The notes beneath the pieces were generated by a model that did not search any database, was not told the DNA's origin, and saw only the letters and a program-made list of their open reading frames with translations. Below are positions 48,152 through 59,603 of a stretch of DNA of 64,000 nucleotides, in pieces (the stretch's first letter is position 1; every line of letters starts with the position of its first letter). Where the stretch lies: assembly GCA_010093705.1 (NCBI GenBank), contig MU006093.1, positions 851,479-915,478 on the forward strand, read 5' to 3'. The DNA comes from Patellaria atrata CBS 101060. Its lineage: Eukaryota > Ascomycota > Dothideomycetes > Patellariales > Patellariaceae. Position numbers and translations under genes: made by a program.

Positions 48152-51100
48152 ATGGCGAGCGACGACGAAGGACCAAACTTCTCTTACGCGTATAACGAGC
48201 GGTCATCGTGGAATCCAGCTTTACGCCCAAATACAGATAGCGACCATATCTCGAAACAGTCATCAATAGAACACCAAGACCCTGCAGACCCTATACAAGA
48301 TCCGGAATATCAGCTCGAGTCCTCGTCGCAAGGCGGAGACTTTCCTGGAAACCTTAGTAGAGCTTCTGCCGGGCTCGGCTTCGAACAACCAGAGATTCAC
48401 GTAGAACAGGGCGACAACGACGAATCTTTTGGTCGTTATGGCGGATCAACTGATTCACGACCATCCATGGAACTTGTCGAAACTCGACGAGAAAGCTCTT
48501 CTCGAGATCTTGGACCCCAAGCATCGAACAGTATACAAGGTGGCGAAACCGCATCATCTCGGGACACCGCCACCTCACCTCATATTTTTAGCACCGAATC
48601 GTCTTCTGTAGCTCAAAAAGCTTTGAATGAGGAAAAGGGAAACGGTTTGGAGGCCACTGAAAACACTGATGCGGTAGGACAGTCTTTAAACAGCGTGGAA
48701 GATGAACCTGCAAACCCTGCGGATGGATACGAGTATCAGGGCGAAACCACGGCTCTAGAAGAGGCTGTTCAAGAAGATTCCAATGTTTCTTTGATAAATG
48801 ATCCCGGTACACCAGCAGTCGATTGGGGCAATTCTACGGAAGCCTTCGATATAGGCGCTTCAGATACAAGGGAGGAGGCCATCACTCAGAATACCGAGAG
48901 AGGTGGACTGGATGGTTTTCCGGATAATTACAACGAAGATCAGAAAAGAGAATCAGGACTAGACTGGGAAGCATCTGAAGAAGTGGACTTTAACTTTTCT
49001 GGTGAAGATAGGCTGAATTTGCAAGCCATTCAGGATATTGGACCGGATGCTACTAAGCCCTCTGATAAGAACGGAAGCAATGCTGTACAGGAACCTAAGC
49101 AGGAAGACCTCGACGCAATGTGGCAAGCTGCACTCGGGGATGACGAGCTTCTTGAGGATGATGAGGGGATGGATCCGTCTGCGTTCTTTGACGATGGCGA
49201 AGGTTTCCTCGAAGATCTTTCGACCACCCTAGAAACCACAGCCCCTCCCGTTGGCGGTACAGTACCTACAACGAGCAAATATACACCAGCGACGACTCCA
49301 AGTACTGTATCACAAGCACAAAATTCATACACTCATCATGGACCACAGTTTACGGACTTCTCTCAACTCAATCAGCAACCTGGGTTTCATAGTGGACGGA
49401 CTTCATCGTACAATACTTACACGCAAGCGAATATTTCCCAAAATCAGCCTATCAAACCGGCATTACCTACAGCGGAAAGCTTCGTTGCTAAGGCCAAAGG
49501 CGGATATAGCTCTCCATATGACCTCCCCGAAGATCTTTCAAGACCATTACGAAAGCGTCCGACGATGCCGCCTATTTCGACGGCCTCATCTCCCGTGATA
49601 ACCGCTCCACCGAGAAGTAGCAGTATCTCGAACGGTCCTCCCAGTGGGCCACCGCGATCAGGCACAATGAGTTCGATTATGTCTCCCCCTTCTTCTAGCC
49701 ATTCTTCTCAGGTTCCTTTTCAGTCACCCCTGGCGAATGGTATGAATCCACCTTCTCAGCCTACTCCAAAATCAAGTAGCGAGTTCTTCGCAGACCTACC
49801 CATTGTTTCAAAGCCACGACCCACGCCTCAACCAGGAAGATATGCCCCTCAAATAACTGCACCTACACCACCTATCCAGGGTCCACCTCAACATTCGCCG
49901 CCGCCCCAATTACCATTTGGTCAAGCACCGTTACCCGCGAATTCATCCTCATCATCATATATTTCACAGTTGCAGCGCAGTGACCCTTTACCCACTTTCC
50001 CTGATACGGAACAAGTTGGATTAGCTCCATTAACCCGCTCCTCAACAATGCCCGTACCTGCACCGCCAGCTCCCTCACGTTATTCTCCAGCCCCGTCCAC
50101 AGTTTCCGCTGCTCCTGCACGATACTCCCCTGCTCCTCCACCGGCGCCCCATGCAGCAGCAAGATACTCACCAGCACCTCCAAATCAGCCACCAGGAGTT
50201 TCTAACCACGCGAGATACCAGTCAGAACCGCCCGGTCCGCCAAAGATCCAAGCGCAACAATATACACCAAGAACCTCGAGTCCTCTGGCATATCATACCG
50301 CGTCTCAATCCGAAGATAACCAACACTCACCTCCGCGCCCAAATTCCAGTGGACACGGATCAACCCGGTCTGAATCATATCGGAGTGCTTCTCGGTTTGC
50401 GGAACACGCACCATCTGTTGGAGGCGTTCCCCTTGCGCAACTACGAGAAGAAGGTGAACTAGATGCGAGTCAACCACCTCATATACTACAGCAGTATCAT
50501 CAACCTCCCCCCCAAAGCGAGCGGTTAGCCACACCTCCACCTCCAAAGAGTGGTGCTTCATCTCTAGTTGGTTCTCCTCGAAGAAGAAACAATTACGCCC
50601 CAACGTCGGACACAGGTTTTGCTCCACCGAAACGTTCACAAACTCAGTCACCGAGTACTCTGATGCGAGGTCCGGGACCAATGTTCTCTATGGGGAGACC
50701 AGCATCGGTTCAGGATTTGACTTCGCCAACCTCAGTTACCAGTCACACGATGTCCTTACCCCATCGCCGTGGTTTTTCCCAGGAACGAAACTTCATCATA
50801 CCAACTGATGAGCGCGGTAGTGATACTCTCGAAAGATGGAAAGGGTATCCTATTTTCAAATGGGGCGTTGGCGGATCTGTTGTTACCACCTTTCCTAAAC
50901 AGATTCCACGTTATGCGCCAGGCAGCACAGTACCTATGCTCAAATGTACACCGGGAGAAGTCAAGGTACAGTGTGTTAAAGACCTATTCCCACTCTCGGA
51001 AGCTGTGATCAAATTTCCCGGTCCGCTCAAACCAAAAGCTAAGAAAAAAGAGGTCTGTACCTGGGTTAAAGCGCGGATAGAGACACTGGAGCAAGAAGGA

Positions 51101-53755
51101 CAGCATCTGTTCGGACATCAACAAGGATCGCTAGAAGGACAAACTCGATTTGATGAGAAGCTACTCTTATGGAAAGTGATGGATTTACTCATCGAAAATG
51201 ATGGCACTCTGGAAGGTAGTCCTGCCATCACTCAAACTGTGAGAAATCTCCTATCAGCTAGCTCACAAGGCTTTCCGGATGCACCGAAATTAGTCGCAAC
51301 CAGCGACCTCGTTGGCAGTGCTAAGGCATCATCAGCACACCTACAACCTGAGCCTCTTGATCCCGAAGCTGTAAATCAGTTGCGGTTATGCTTATCAAAA
51401 GGAGATCGTGAAGCAGCGGTATGGCATGCTGTCGACCAGCGCCTCTGGGCACATGCTCTGTTGATCTCATCCACCTGTAGTAAGGAGATTTGGAAACAAG
51501 TGGTGCAAGAGTTTGTTCGTAAGGAGGTTAAGAAGATGGGTGATAATACAGAACCCCTAGCAGCGCTTTACCAAGTTTTCGCTGGAAACTGGGAAGATAG
51601 TATTGATGAACTTGTACCGGCATCCGCTAGAGCTGGATTTCAAATGGTCAGCAAATCTGAAGGTATCGGCTCAACTAAGAACGCTCTCGAAGGGCTGGAT
51701 CGTTGGCGTGAAACGCTCCTATTGATCTTAAGCAACAGAAGCGAAGGCGATTCGCAAGCAATTCTATCGCTAGGTAAACTTCTGGCTGGGTACGGCAGAG
51801 TGGAGGCTGCGCACACTTGTTACTTGTTTGCAAGGCCTTTGGTGCACCTGAGTGGCGCAGACGACCCAATTTCAAATATCGTCTTACTTGGGTTTGACCA
51901 TATGAACCATCGGCTAGAGACTGGTAGCGATCTGGAGTCCATACTTCTGACCGAAGTATACGAATATGCACTATCACTCTCCGGTTCCACGCCTATTCCA
52001 CACCTACAACCTTACAAGCTTCAGCATGCATTAACATTGGCCGAGTACGGATATCGGAGCGAAGCGCAGAGCTATTGTGACGCGATATTCACCGCGATCA
52101 AATCCACAACCAAAGCATCACCTTACTATCACGGCCAATTCGTTGGTCCTTTGGAGGATCTAAGCAAGCGTCTATCTCAGTCTCCCAAGGATGGGTCTTC
52201 TTCGTGGATCTCGAAGCCAAGCATGGATAAGGTATCGAGCAACATGTGGGCTAAGTTTACAACCTTCGTTGCGGGCGATGATAGCGATGCCGCTTCTACT
52301 GGCTCAGGCCCGGAAGCTGGCCCATTCGGTAAAATTGCTGGTGATACACCTGATGCCAGTAGATCACCGTCCACCGCTGATTTATATGGATCTTACATGG
52401 GCGGAGGGTCCCCAATACCTCCTGCTGCGCCAGGCAATTCTCGTTACGCACCATCATCAGCATATGCTCCCCGGACATCGATGGAAAGCATCAGAATACG
52501 TCAAGAGGTCACTTCTCCGCAGTCACCCTACGTACCCGGTAGGACCTCATTGGACTCAATACCCGGAAGAGCATCAATGGAATCGCTTGACAGTTCTGGC
52601 ATAAGAAGAGGCTCAGATTCACCTTATATGCGATCAGGCTCGCCGCAACTTAACCACACACTATCCAATTCATATAACCCTTCCAACCAGAGAATGACGG
52701 CGTCCAACCTGCACAATGTCTACACCCGAAGCGACTCGAACGACTCTTACACTCCTAGCCCTTACAATGCCACTCCGCCGGTTGAAGAAGAAGTGTCAAC
52801 TTTATCGGATGTTCAAGAGCCCAACCACCAAGCATCGTCATACGAGCCTCCCACGAGCGGCTATGAACCGCCAACAAGAAGCTACGAACCACCCAGCTAT
52901 CAACCTTACGAACCTGAACCCGAATCCGAATCTCCCCAGGAATCTTCCGCCCCGCCTCCAAAGAAGAAATCCTTCATGGACGACGATGAAGACGATGATA
53001 TTGCCGCCCGCGCCGCAGCCCTCAAAAAACAACAACGTGCCGAAGCCGACCGCGCAGCCGACGCCGCCTTCCGCGCAGCGGCCGAAGCAGACGCAGCCAA
53101 AGCGCAAGAACCTTCGAGCTCTAGATCCTCTCGCGGCTGGGGCCTCGGCTGGTTCGGCGGCGGCGGCAGAAAACAACAATCCCTAGATCACGCCAACAAA
53201 CCCATCGAAGCGAAGCTCGGGGAGAAAAACAGCTTCGTCTACGACGAGACACTTAAGCAATGGATCAACAAGAAAGCAGGCGCCTCCGAAACCGCAACAC
53301 CCGTCGCCGCCACCCCACCCCCGCCGAAAGGCGGCGCACCGAGATCCGCGTCCGGCGGCAGCTTGGCTCCCCCGCCGCCGACCAGCAACCCGACCCTACG
53401 GAGCAGCAGCATGCCGCCCCCGATGGGGATACCGGGCGCGCGTCCCCCTCCCGGTCCGACATCCGTCCCGCCGCCCGTAGGCTCGCTCGCCAGTCCGCCG
53501 ATGCTGGCGGTATCTAATCCCGGCTCTAGAGCAGGCACCCCCGCCCTCAGCGATATGGGCACCCCGCCTATGCTACCCGTACTGAGTGCGCTGAGCGGTG
53601 GACCACCGGCCTCCGGCCCGCCGAGTAGACCCGGCACTAGCATGAGCAATGCAAGTAGTATCGATGATTTACTTGCTGCACCCCCCGGGGGGAGGAAGGC
53701 GGCTGGCACGGTGAAGAAGAAGAAGGGAAGGTATGTTGATGTTATGGCGAAGTAG
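48152..53755 (+). CDS. SEC16: COPII coat assembly scaffold Sec16
   Basis: Sec16 is the large peripheral scaffold of ER exit sites that organises COPII coat formation. It is a single uninterrupted frame of 1867 aa. It has an acidic, disordered N-terminus, then a Pro/Ser-rich region to ~870. The central conserved domain begins near FSQERNFIIPTDERG (~875-1010). A helical ACE1-type domain runs from ~1080 to 1400 (LCLSKGDREAAVWHAVDQRL, ALLISSTCSKEIWKQVVQEF), which in yeast binds Sec13. The C-terminus is low complexity, with the conserved RGWGLGWFGGGGRK and WINKKAG motifs before a Pro-rich tail. The last ~700 bases are C-rich and switch to G-rich around the stop. A 5.6-kb gene without an intron stands out here, where neighbours are spliced. 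Confidence 0.93.
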   Translation: MASDDEGPNFSYAYNERSSWNPALRPNTDSDHISKQSSIEHQDPADPIQDPEYQLESSSQGGDFPGNLSRASAGLGFEQPEIHVEQGDNDESFGRYGGSTDSRPSMELVETRRESSSRDLGPQASNSIQGGETASSRDTATSPHIFSTESSSVAQKALNEEKGNGLEATENTDAVGQSLNSVEDEPANPADGYEYQGETTALEEAVQEDSNVSLINDPGTPAVDWGNSTEAFDIGASDTREEAITQNTERGGLDGFPDNYNEDQKRESGLDWEASEEVDFNFSGEDRLNLQAIQDIGPDATKPSDKNGSNAVQEPKQEDLDAMWQAALGDDELLEDDEGMDPSAFFDDGEGFLEDLSTTLETTAPPVGGTVPTTSKYTPATTPSTVSQAQNSYTHHGPQFTDFSQLNQQPGFHSGRTSSYNTYTQANISQNQPIKPALPTAESFVAKAKGGYSSPYDLPEDLSRPLRKRPTMPPISTASSPVITAPPRSSSISNGPPSGPPRSGTMSSIMSPPSSSHSSQVPFQSPLANGMNPPSQPTPKSSSEFFADLPIVSKPRPTPQPGRYAPQITAPTPPIQGPPQHSPPPQLPFGQAPLPANSSSSSYISQLQRSDPLPTFPDTEQVGLAPLTRSSTMPVPAPPAPSRYSPAPSTVSAAPARYSPAPPPAPHAAARYSPAPPNQPPGVSNHARYQSEPPGPPKIQAQQYTPRTSSPLAYHTASQSEDNQHSPPRPNSSGHGSTRSESYRSASRFAEHAPSVGGVPLAQLREEGELDASQPPHILQQYHQPPPQSERLATPPPPKSGASSLVGSPRRRNNYAPTSDTGFAPPKRSQTQSPSTLMRGPGPMFSMGRPASVQDLTSPTSVTSHTMSLPHRRGFSQERNFIIPTDERGSDTLERWKGYPIFKWGVGGSVVTTFPKQIPRYAPGSTVPMLKCTPGEVKVQCVKDLFPLSEAVIKFPGPLKPKAKKKEVCTWVKARIETLEQEGQHLFGHQQGSLEGQTRFDEKLLLWKVMDLLIENDGTLEGSPAITQTVRNLLSASSQGFPDAPKLVATSDLVGSAKASSAHLQPEPLDPEAVNQLRLCLSKGDREAAVWHAVDQRLWAHALLISSTCSKEIWKQVVQEFVRKEVKKMGDNTEPLAALYQVFAGNWEDSIDELVPASARAGFQMVSKSEGIGSTKNALEGLDRWRETLLLILSNRSEGDSQAILSLGKLLAGYGRVEAAHTCYLFARPLVHLSGADDPISNIVLLGFDHMNHRLETGSDLESILLTEVYEYALSLSGSTPIPHLQPYKLQHALTLAEYGYRSEAQSYCDAIFTAIKSTTKASPYYHGQFVGPLEDLSKRLSQSPKDGSSSWISKPSMDKVSSNMWAKFTTFVAGDDSDAASTGSGPEAGPFGKIAGDTPDASRSPSTADLYGSYMGGGSPIPPAAPGNSRYAPSSAYAPRTSMESIRIRQEVTSPQSPYVPGRTSLDSIPGRASMESLDSSGIRRGSDSPYMRSGSPQLNHTLSNSYNPSNQRMTASNLHNVYTRSDSNDSYTPSPYNATPPVEEEVSTLSDVQEPNHQASSYEPPTSGYEPPTRSYEPPSYQPYEPEPESESPQESSAPPPKKKSFMDDDEDDDIAARAAALKKQQRAEADRAADAAFRAAAEADAAKAQEPSSSRSSRGWGLGWFGGGGRKQQSLDHANKPIEAKLGEKNSFVYDETLKQWINKKAGASETATPVAATPPPPKGGAPRSASGGSLAPPPPTSNPTLRSSSMPPPMGIPGARPPPGPTSVPPPVGSLASPPMLAVSNPGSRAGTPALSDMGTPPMLPVLSALSGGPPASGPPSRPGTSMSNASSIDDLLAAPPGGRKAAGTVKKKKGRYVDVMAK

Positions 53756-54599
53756 GTGTTTTTCGGGTTGGGTGGCGTGTAGAGGACCGGGGGTTTGGTG
53801 TGGAGGGATTGTGCAAGAGATGGGGTGAATGTTTGGTGTTTGATATTTCCACCCAAGCACTTTTTTTTCGTTTGGCGGTTTGGCTTGGTGGAGTACACGG
53901 TTGGGACTAATTCTTTTTTTCGATGTATATCTACATATCAACTTTTTGTTCTAAGACGGTAAACTTCATTGTAATTGGATGCGTGGGATGAACTATCCCT
54001 GGAATTTATAGCTGTTTTCGGACTCGTTTGATCGGGAGGGTTCGTGACTTCTACCGTGTTCCGTATTCGCTGGTTGATCGTATGGCAATTGATGGCCATC
54101 TCGACACGCATCACCGCCATTCACTTGCACAATGTTCAACCCGTTTCACTGAAAGATTGATCATACTATACATCCCTATCTAATGACACTCAGGAAAAAC
54201 CTCTGACCTAGAGATTATGAAAAGGGATGTAATACCCCAAACCCCCTACAAGAGAAGCTCAGGCCAATATCGAACTTCCATAACCCAAGAAAAAAGAGAA
54301 CAATGGGTTCCAGTACTCCAAAGGATGCACACCACACCCATCGCCCCCATAACTAAACCAGCTGAGCTCATGCACACAATATAAATACAACTCCAAACTT
54401 CTCATCCTTTCCCCTACAAATTCCATCCACCATCTTCCAAACCTCACCGGTTCCGAACCGTATGGATCTGTACCACAAAAGCGACCGCACCATCTCCTCT
54501 CCTGTACGCTGCTTCTGAGATGGCGTTTGCCAAAGTGCCTCGAGTCCATAGTCAACGATCGGGCGTACGATTGACGTTTGTCCAACAATAGCCTCCCCC
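53756..54599. other. Convergent 3' interval SEC16/RS gene
   Basis: This is the 3' flank of SEC16 (G-rich just past the stop) and of the minus-strand RS-rich gene, also G-rich on its own coding strand. No gene is supported. Confidence 0.4.
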
Positions 54600-56461
54600 T
54601 CAGAAAGCACTACCGCTCATATCCTCACCGTTCAAGGCCCTCAGACTCGCCTCGGCCAACTCGCTCCTGAGACCGGCATTCTCTGCCTCCCGTTCCAAAT
54701 TGGCCCACTCTCGCTCTCCCTTCCTCTTGGCGTCTTCTTTGGCCTTAATGGCCTCCCGTAGCTTGCGAGCCTCCTCTTCGAGCTTCTCGATTTTGGCGGC
54801 CTTAGCCGGCTCATATTCGGGCAGAAGTTGTCCCCCCGGAACGATGGATGGGAGATCTGAGAGATGGTCTCGAAAGCGTTGGGTTCGTGGATACGTTGTG
54901 GACGTGCTGTTGTGGGATCCACGGAACGGTGGACCACGGGGACCGGCTGGTGGTCCCGAATGCGCGTAGCTCGGTGGTGGGCCGGAACCACGTCCTGTCC
55001 AATGGGCAGATCCTCGGCGTGTAGGATAATCGCGCGGGGGATAGTCGTAGGATGGATCCCTACCGTAGCCGCCTCGACCGCCTCCGCCACGAGGACGGGA
55101 AGGTGCAGAGAGCAGAGGATTGTTAGGAGCGCGATTGTGGGCTGAGATCGAGATGGATGATGAAGATGGTCCGGCTGGGGGAGAAATTGCTGCAGCAGGG
55201 AAGTTTCGAGGCCCAGTTGGAGGGCCTGATGGAGGGGGACGAGCATAGCTGCTGTCACCGTTACGATAGGAAGGTCCAGACGGAGGCGCATTATAGGAGC
55301 GCTCTCTTGGCGGTGGAGAATCGCGTTTGGGAATAGGGGATCGTTCGGTGGGATTCGCTGGATATGGTGACCGTCTATTGGAATTAGTATATAGCTTAGG
55401 TCGCACAATATTCGTCTTATGTAGGAAGAGTAGATTGTACGTTAAGCGTGGGTAACTTACGCCGTGTCAACGGGGTATCCGGCACGTGGAGAAGGAGAAC
55501 GACGTCTCCAATTATCCACTGTATAAGGATCCACCCGTTCTACCCTACGAGGAGAACGCGAGCGAGGTCGAAAAGCTGGAGCTGTTTCAAGCGGTGGTGA
55601 ACGCCTGCCGTCATACGAAGGGGTGTAGCCTGGGCGACGTGGACTGAACTAAGTCAGATTTGCAGATGGCTGGGTATTCGGAGTACTATACCTATGAGCC
55701 CTCGAAGCAGGTCGCGATCCGTAGGTATCATCCACATAACGAGCCCGTCGCGGTGAAACATGCCTTTCTCTCTTGCTCGGTGCAGGGGATCGCATGCCAC
55801 GACTTCCAACCGGCGAGACATCACGACTACGCTTGAGTGGAGGAGCAACTGGAGACCTCTCTCTAGTCCTCACTGGAGATCGAGCATAACGGGTTTCGCG
55901 TATTGGAGACCGACCACGCCCCTCTCTGTATTCATTGCGATATGTGCCCCGGTAATCCTCCCGACGAGGAGAAAATTCTCGTCGAGGTGGAGGAGACCTT
56001 TCCCTTGCTCTATAAGTTCCAGTATCTCTGTATAGGTTGCGTGGAGGGCTCCGTGACCGTCGGCGATACTCAGGGGATCTACTACGAGTGCGAGGTGCAC
56101 GGCGAGAGTCTGGGACATAGGTATCTCCGGCGGGAGGAGGGGGTCTACGAGGCGGAGAGCGAGCTGGCCGATATGATTCACCAGCTCCACTACCGTAACG
56201 GTCGCGATCATAGGGTCTGTACAAATTGCGCATTTTTAGTTAGCAGCTAGCCTTGAATGGGGTGTTTGGTCGTAAAATTTTAGAGGGAACGCATGTTGCT
56301 ATGGAGAACTGTTCAACATGGAACAACAATCTCCTTCATTTGCCTGCGAAGTGACAAGTGCATGAAGTAAGGTATAACAATGGTAGGTGTGGACCTTTGA
56401 CGTAATAAGGGTAGGGCAAAGCAAACCTTCGGTCGCGGTCTCTATCACGATCTCGATCCAT
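54600..56461 (-). CDS. Arg/Ser-rich protein with C-terminal coiled coil
   Basis: Exons 56461-56427, 56216-55692, 55643-55461 and 55374-54600 encode 505 aa. The N-terminus is a run of Asp-Arg dipeptides. A long RS/RSP domain follows (TRSRSPEYRRRSRSPPR, RTRERSPVAP), then a Pro/Ser/Tyr-rich region and RGG-like patches. A charged coiled coil (AAKIEKLEEEARKLREAIKA) lies near the C-terminus. This composition is typical of nuclear pre-mRNA processing proteins of the SRRM type, but no defined domain such as an RRM or PWI is seen, so the role is inferred. Intron 1 is unusually long for this window (210 nt); the others are 48 and 86 nt. The gene lies downstream of the splicing-factor gene SF3B2 on the same strand. 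Confidence 0.8.
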
Positions 56462-57287
56462 AACTGATGAGCTTGATAGTCTTCGAAAGATGGAGAGTAG
56501 TATAGAAGAGATGGAGAAGGCTCTTAATGACAGATGGAGCAGTGGTTGTAAGTTGCAGGTAAGCAGGTTCGAACTTTTTCCTCTCTGAATGCTTGGGCGG
56601 TTTTAAACGAGGCGACGCTTTGGATCGACGCGTGTGGCACGTGACCTCCTCTCTTACCTCCTTAGATTTTTATTGTACCAAGATGTACTCTTGTATTTCT
56701 ACTTCCTTGTGCATTTTTGATCTTGCTCCAGCTATTAATCTTCCATGTCATTCAGGTGAGTCAGGTCGCGAATACACAGGATCGTCTTGACCCCTCTTGC
56801 GATCCTGGCACAATACTGGTTTGCGTACAAAGTCTTCAATGTCATGCACATATCACATAACAGGGCCCCAACTAAACATCAAAGGTGATCTTGGTTCTTG
56901 CAATGGGAAATATGCCAGCTCGGCTTTCCCCATAGTCGGTGTCGCCAAAGGAGCTCCGGATAGCATATAGTCTTGACTAGTCTTCCTATTCTTATTAAAG
57001 TATCCCGAGCTCCATACCTGATTCATTCCAGATATGATCTTCATCTCTAATACTCCCCTTCTATTATACAGTGCCTAGGCCTCTTTATGTCGGCTACTTC
57101 AACCACTTCACCGATTACGCCGGAATCCGAGTAGATATACAATCCAGCGCTAGATATCTTTCAGAATCTTAAATTATGTTCTTCAGGTCTCACGCAGATA
57201 CATATTGATTGGTTTGATCACGTCCTGATAACTCAACAGAGGTAGCCATCGTTACATCTTGATCCTCAAGGTGATATAGCTGTGCGC
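56462..57287. other. Intergenic, RS-gene promoter
   Basis: This tandem gap between SF3B2 (stop at 57288) and the RS-rich gene contains a CACGTGAC site at 56638, ~177 bp upstream of the RS-gene start. No other gene is seen. Confidence 0.4.
56638..56643. promoter_or_regulatory. CACGTG palindrome upstream of the RS-rich gene
   Basis: The sequence reads GCACGTGAC in the promoter-proximal region. It fits a Cbf1/bHLH core, but a chance occurrence is possible. Confidence 0.3.
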
Positions 57288-59048
57288 TCATCGTCTCTTT
57301 CGCCTTTCTTCATCCTTCTTTAGGCGTTTGCGGCTCTCTTCTGCATGTATCTGACTTAAATCCTCCTGATCCGCGTTTGATCCCCAAGGATTCTTCTGTT
57401 CTTGCCTTCCAGTCTCGTATTGTCTCCTAACTTCATCTTTACTTAAGCGATCATCCCTTTCAAGTGCATCAACATCTACGGAAACATCAACATCGCCCAC
57501 CTTGCGCTTCCTTCTGTTATCTTCTTGGCCAAGTACGGGCATGTTCTCCTGGGCAGTTTTCAAGTCGTAAGCACGCTCACCACCGAAGAAACCTTGCGTA
57601 CGAATATTATGCTCAGGTAGTACCTGATATGCCGAACGGGGATACACGGACTCCTCTGTCTCTGTCCCACGCTTCTGCTTCCTAAGGGAGAAATCACCTT
57701 CCGCATTATAGGTACCACCAACTTCGGATGGCATAGTGGACGCGATACCGCTTGGGGTTTCCAGTCCACTAGGGATTTCAAGACTTGCTGGGACGTCCTC
57801 ATCTTCTTCTTCCTCTTCTTCACTCTCCTCTTCCTCCTCGGACTCGTCTTCGGGTGGTTGGAGTTCACCCCAGAGAGTTTTCTCCACGGGCTCTCCACTC
57901 TGCTGATTTTGCTGGGGCTGTAACACGCCAAAGATATCACCACCGTAGAGCGGTCTGTTATACTCGTCAACGGGGGGCTTACCATATCCACCAGGATGAA
58001 AACCCCATTGTCCACCAGGTGGGGGTGGAGCATTGAGGCCGGGTATTTTAAGTGCAGGATACGACGGAGGAGGGCCAAAGCGCTGTTGGTTAATCAACCA
58101 TGGAGGTGGAGCACCTGGTGGAATGTTTAGAGCTTCCTTGAGTTCTTCACTCAGCTCACCAGGTCTAAGATGCTTGAGATTCGTTTCATATTCTTTGCCT
58201 TCATAATAGACCTCACCATAACGGGTCAGCTCAGGTTTCGTTTGGAACCTAAAGAAAGCTTCGTAAAGCTTCTGATAGTCAATATCGAGCTTGCCCAGTT
58301 TTGGTTGTACTCGTTCACGCTGTTTTTGCTTGAGTGATTGTTGGCCCTCTTTCTCAAGGACTGAATCTCTCATTTCGGCGATTCCAGTATCAGCGATGAA
58401 TTTTGGGAGCTGAAAGGGCGGTTTCTCGACACCTCTCTTAGACGAAAGATATTCACGTTTTAGCGACCAGTGAGACGGCACAGGCACGATATTTCTATGT
58501 GCCTTAACAGCGACCAATAACCGAGGATCCGAGGAGGAGACATCTGTCCACTCCACGAGTTCTGGTTTAGCAACCAAGGCCTTTAGCTCTGCGATCGAGA
58601 GTCTGCTCTGCAGCTTCCGTTTCTTTTTGGATAGTTTCTTTTGAGTATCGTCGTCTTCATCAGGTATATCGATATCGTCATCCCACATGACCTCCTCCTG
58701 CTGCTCTAGTTCTTTAACCGCACCCTGTTGAGACGCGTTCTCCTCAAATTTGTTAAACACTTCCTTGAATTGTGCCAAGAGAGGATCTTCCGCATCTATG
58801 TCAAAATCAAGCGATTCTTCCTTTGTTACCGTGCTGTCTCCATTCGTGACAGGTTCGGATTTGTCCTGAGGCTCGGCGACAGGTGTGGCCTCCTCTGAGG
58901 TGTTTTTCGGAGCTGATGTCGAGTCGGCCTAAGTAGTGTCAGTATCTGTTATAGTAAATATATAAATCGTATGGATGCTTACCGTTTGTTTTTTGGCCTT
59001 GATGGCTGCTCGCCGCTTCGCATTCTTCGATAACTTTGGGGTCGCCAT
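57288..59048 (-). CDS. CUS1: Splicing factor 3b subunit 2 (Cus1/SAP145)
   Basis: This U2 snRNP SF3b component helps bind the branch-site region during spliceosome assembly in the nucleus. Exons 59048-58983 and 58928-57288 encode 568 aa. The basic N-terminus (KNAKRRAAIKAKKQ) leads to an acidic region. The DUF382 block follows (SIAELKALVAKPELVEWTDV, DPRLLVAVKAHRNIVPVP, HWSLKREYLSSKRG), then the PSP Pro-rich domain (YGEVYYEGKE, LSEELKEALNIPPGAPPPWL, YNRPLYGGDIFGV). An acidic Glu run and a Lys/Arg-rich C-terminus complete the family layout. The intron is 54 nt with a CTGAC branch site. Confidence 0.94.
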
Positions 59049-59603
59049 GGCGATATTGCGCCCGCTATAGGCGGCGCGTTAACAACTCGAAAATGAGGTA
59101 TCTGTCTGCCAGTGATCAAATAATACGACCCGCAGGATACAGTCAGAAAAAGAATGCTAATGGTGAGGGTATGCACGAGCGGGTGGAGGTTGATGGTGAT
59201 GGTTAAGGGTTCAAGAACGAAGTTCTTGCCCTAGATTGAAGATCAAAGCTCTGCCAAGCCTTAGGCCCCGAAATGAATTATGAGGACTGCTATCAACTAA
59301 GACTACATCTATAGCTCTACACCTCTTCTTTACACAATTGACTCAAGTCATTGGATTCACGAAATTCCCTCATACTTCATGATCTATCTAGCGCTTCGTC
59401 GCCCTTTATACCGTTCAATATCCTTCTCTTGACGGCACCACCTATGAAATATTCAAGCCAAAAAGGTGCCACTAGTCGGAACAGACAGATACCTGTACAG
59501 AGATTGAGGAAGTATGGAATACTAGAAGTCCCAATGGTGACGATGGAAGGAATTCTCAGAGACCGTAGGGTCTCCCTCCATTAAGATCCTCTACCAAAAA
59601 CCT
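59049..59603. other. Intergenic, no gene seen
   Basis: This 555-bp gap lies upstream of SF3B2 and downstream of the aldo/keto reductase, both on minus. Only short frames without domains are present. Confidence 0.4.

Noticed and set aside
53239-53898. 219-codon minus-strand frame opposite the SEC16 C-terminus
   Set aside because: Gly/Pro/Leu low complexity mirroring the Pro-rich tail of SEC16.
54641-55408. 255-codon frame on the same strand as the RS-rich gene, shifted by one base
   Set aside because: A His/Leu/Arg-rich shadow. The in-frame alternative joins correctly to three upstream exons and contains the conserved coiled coil.
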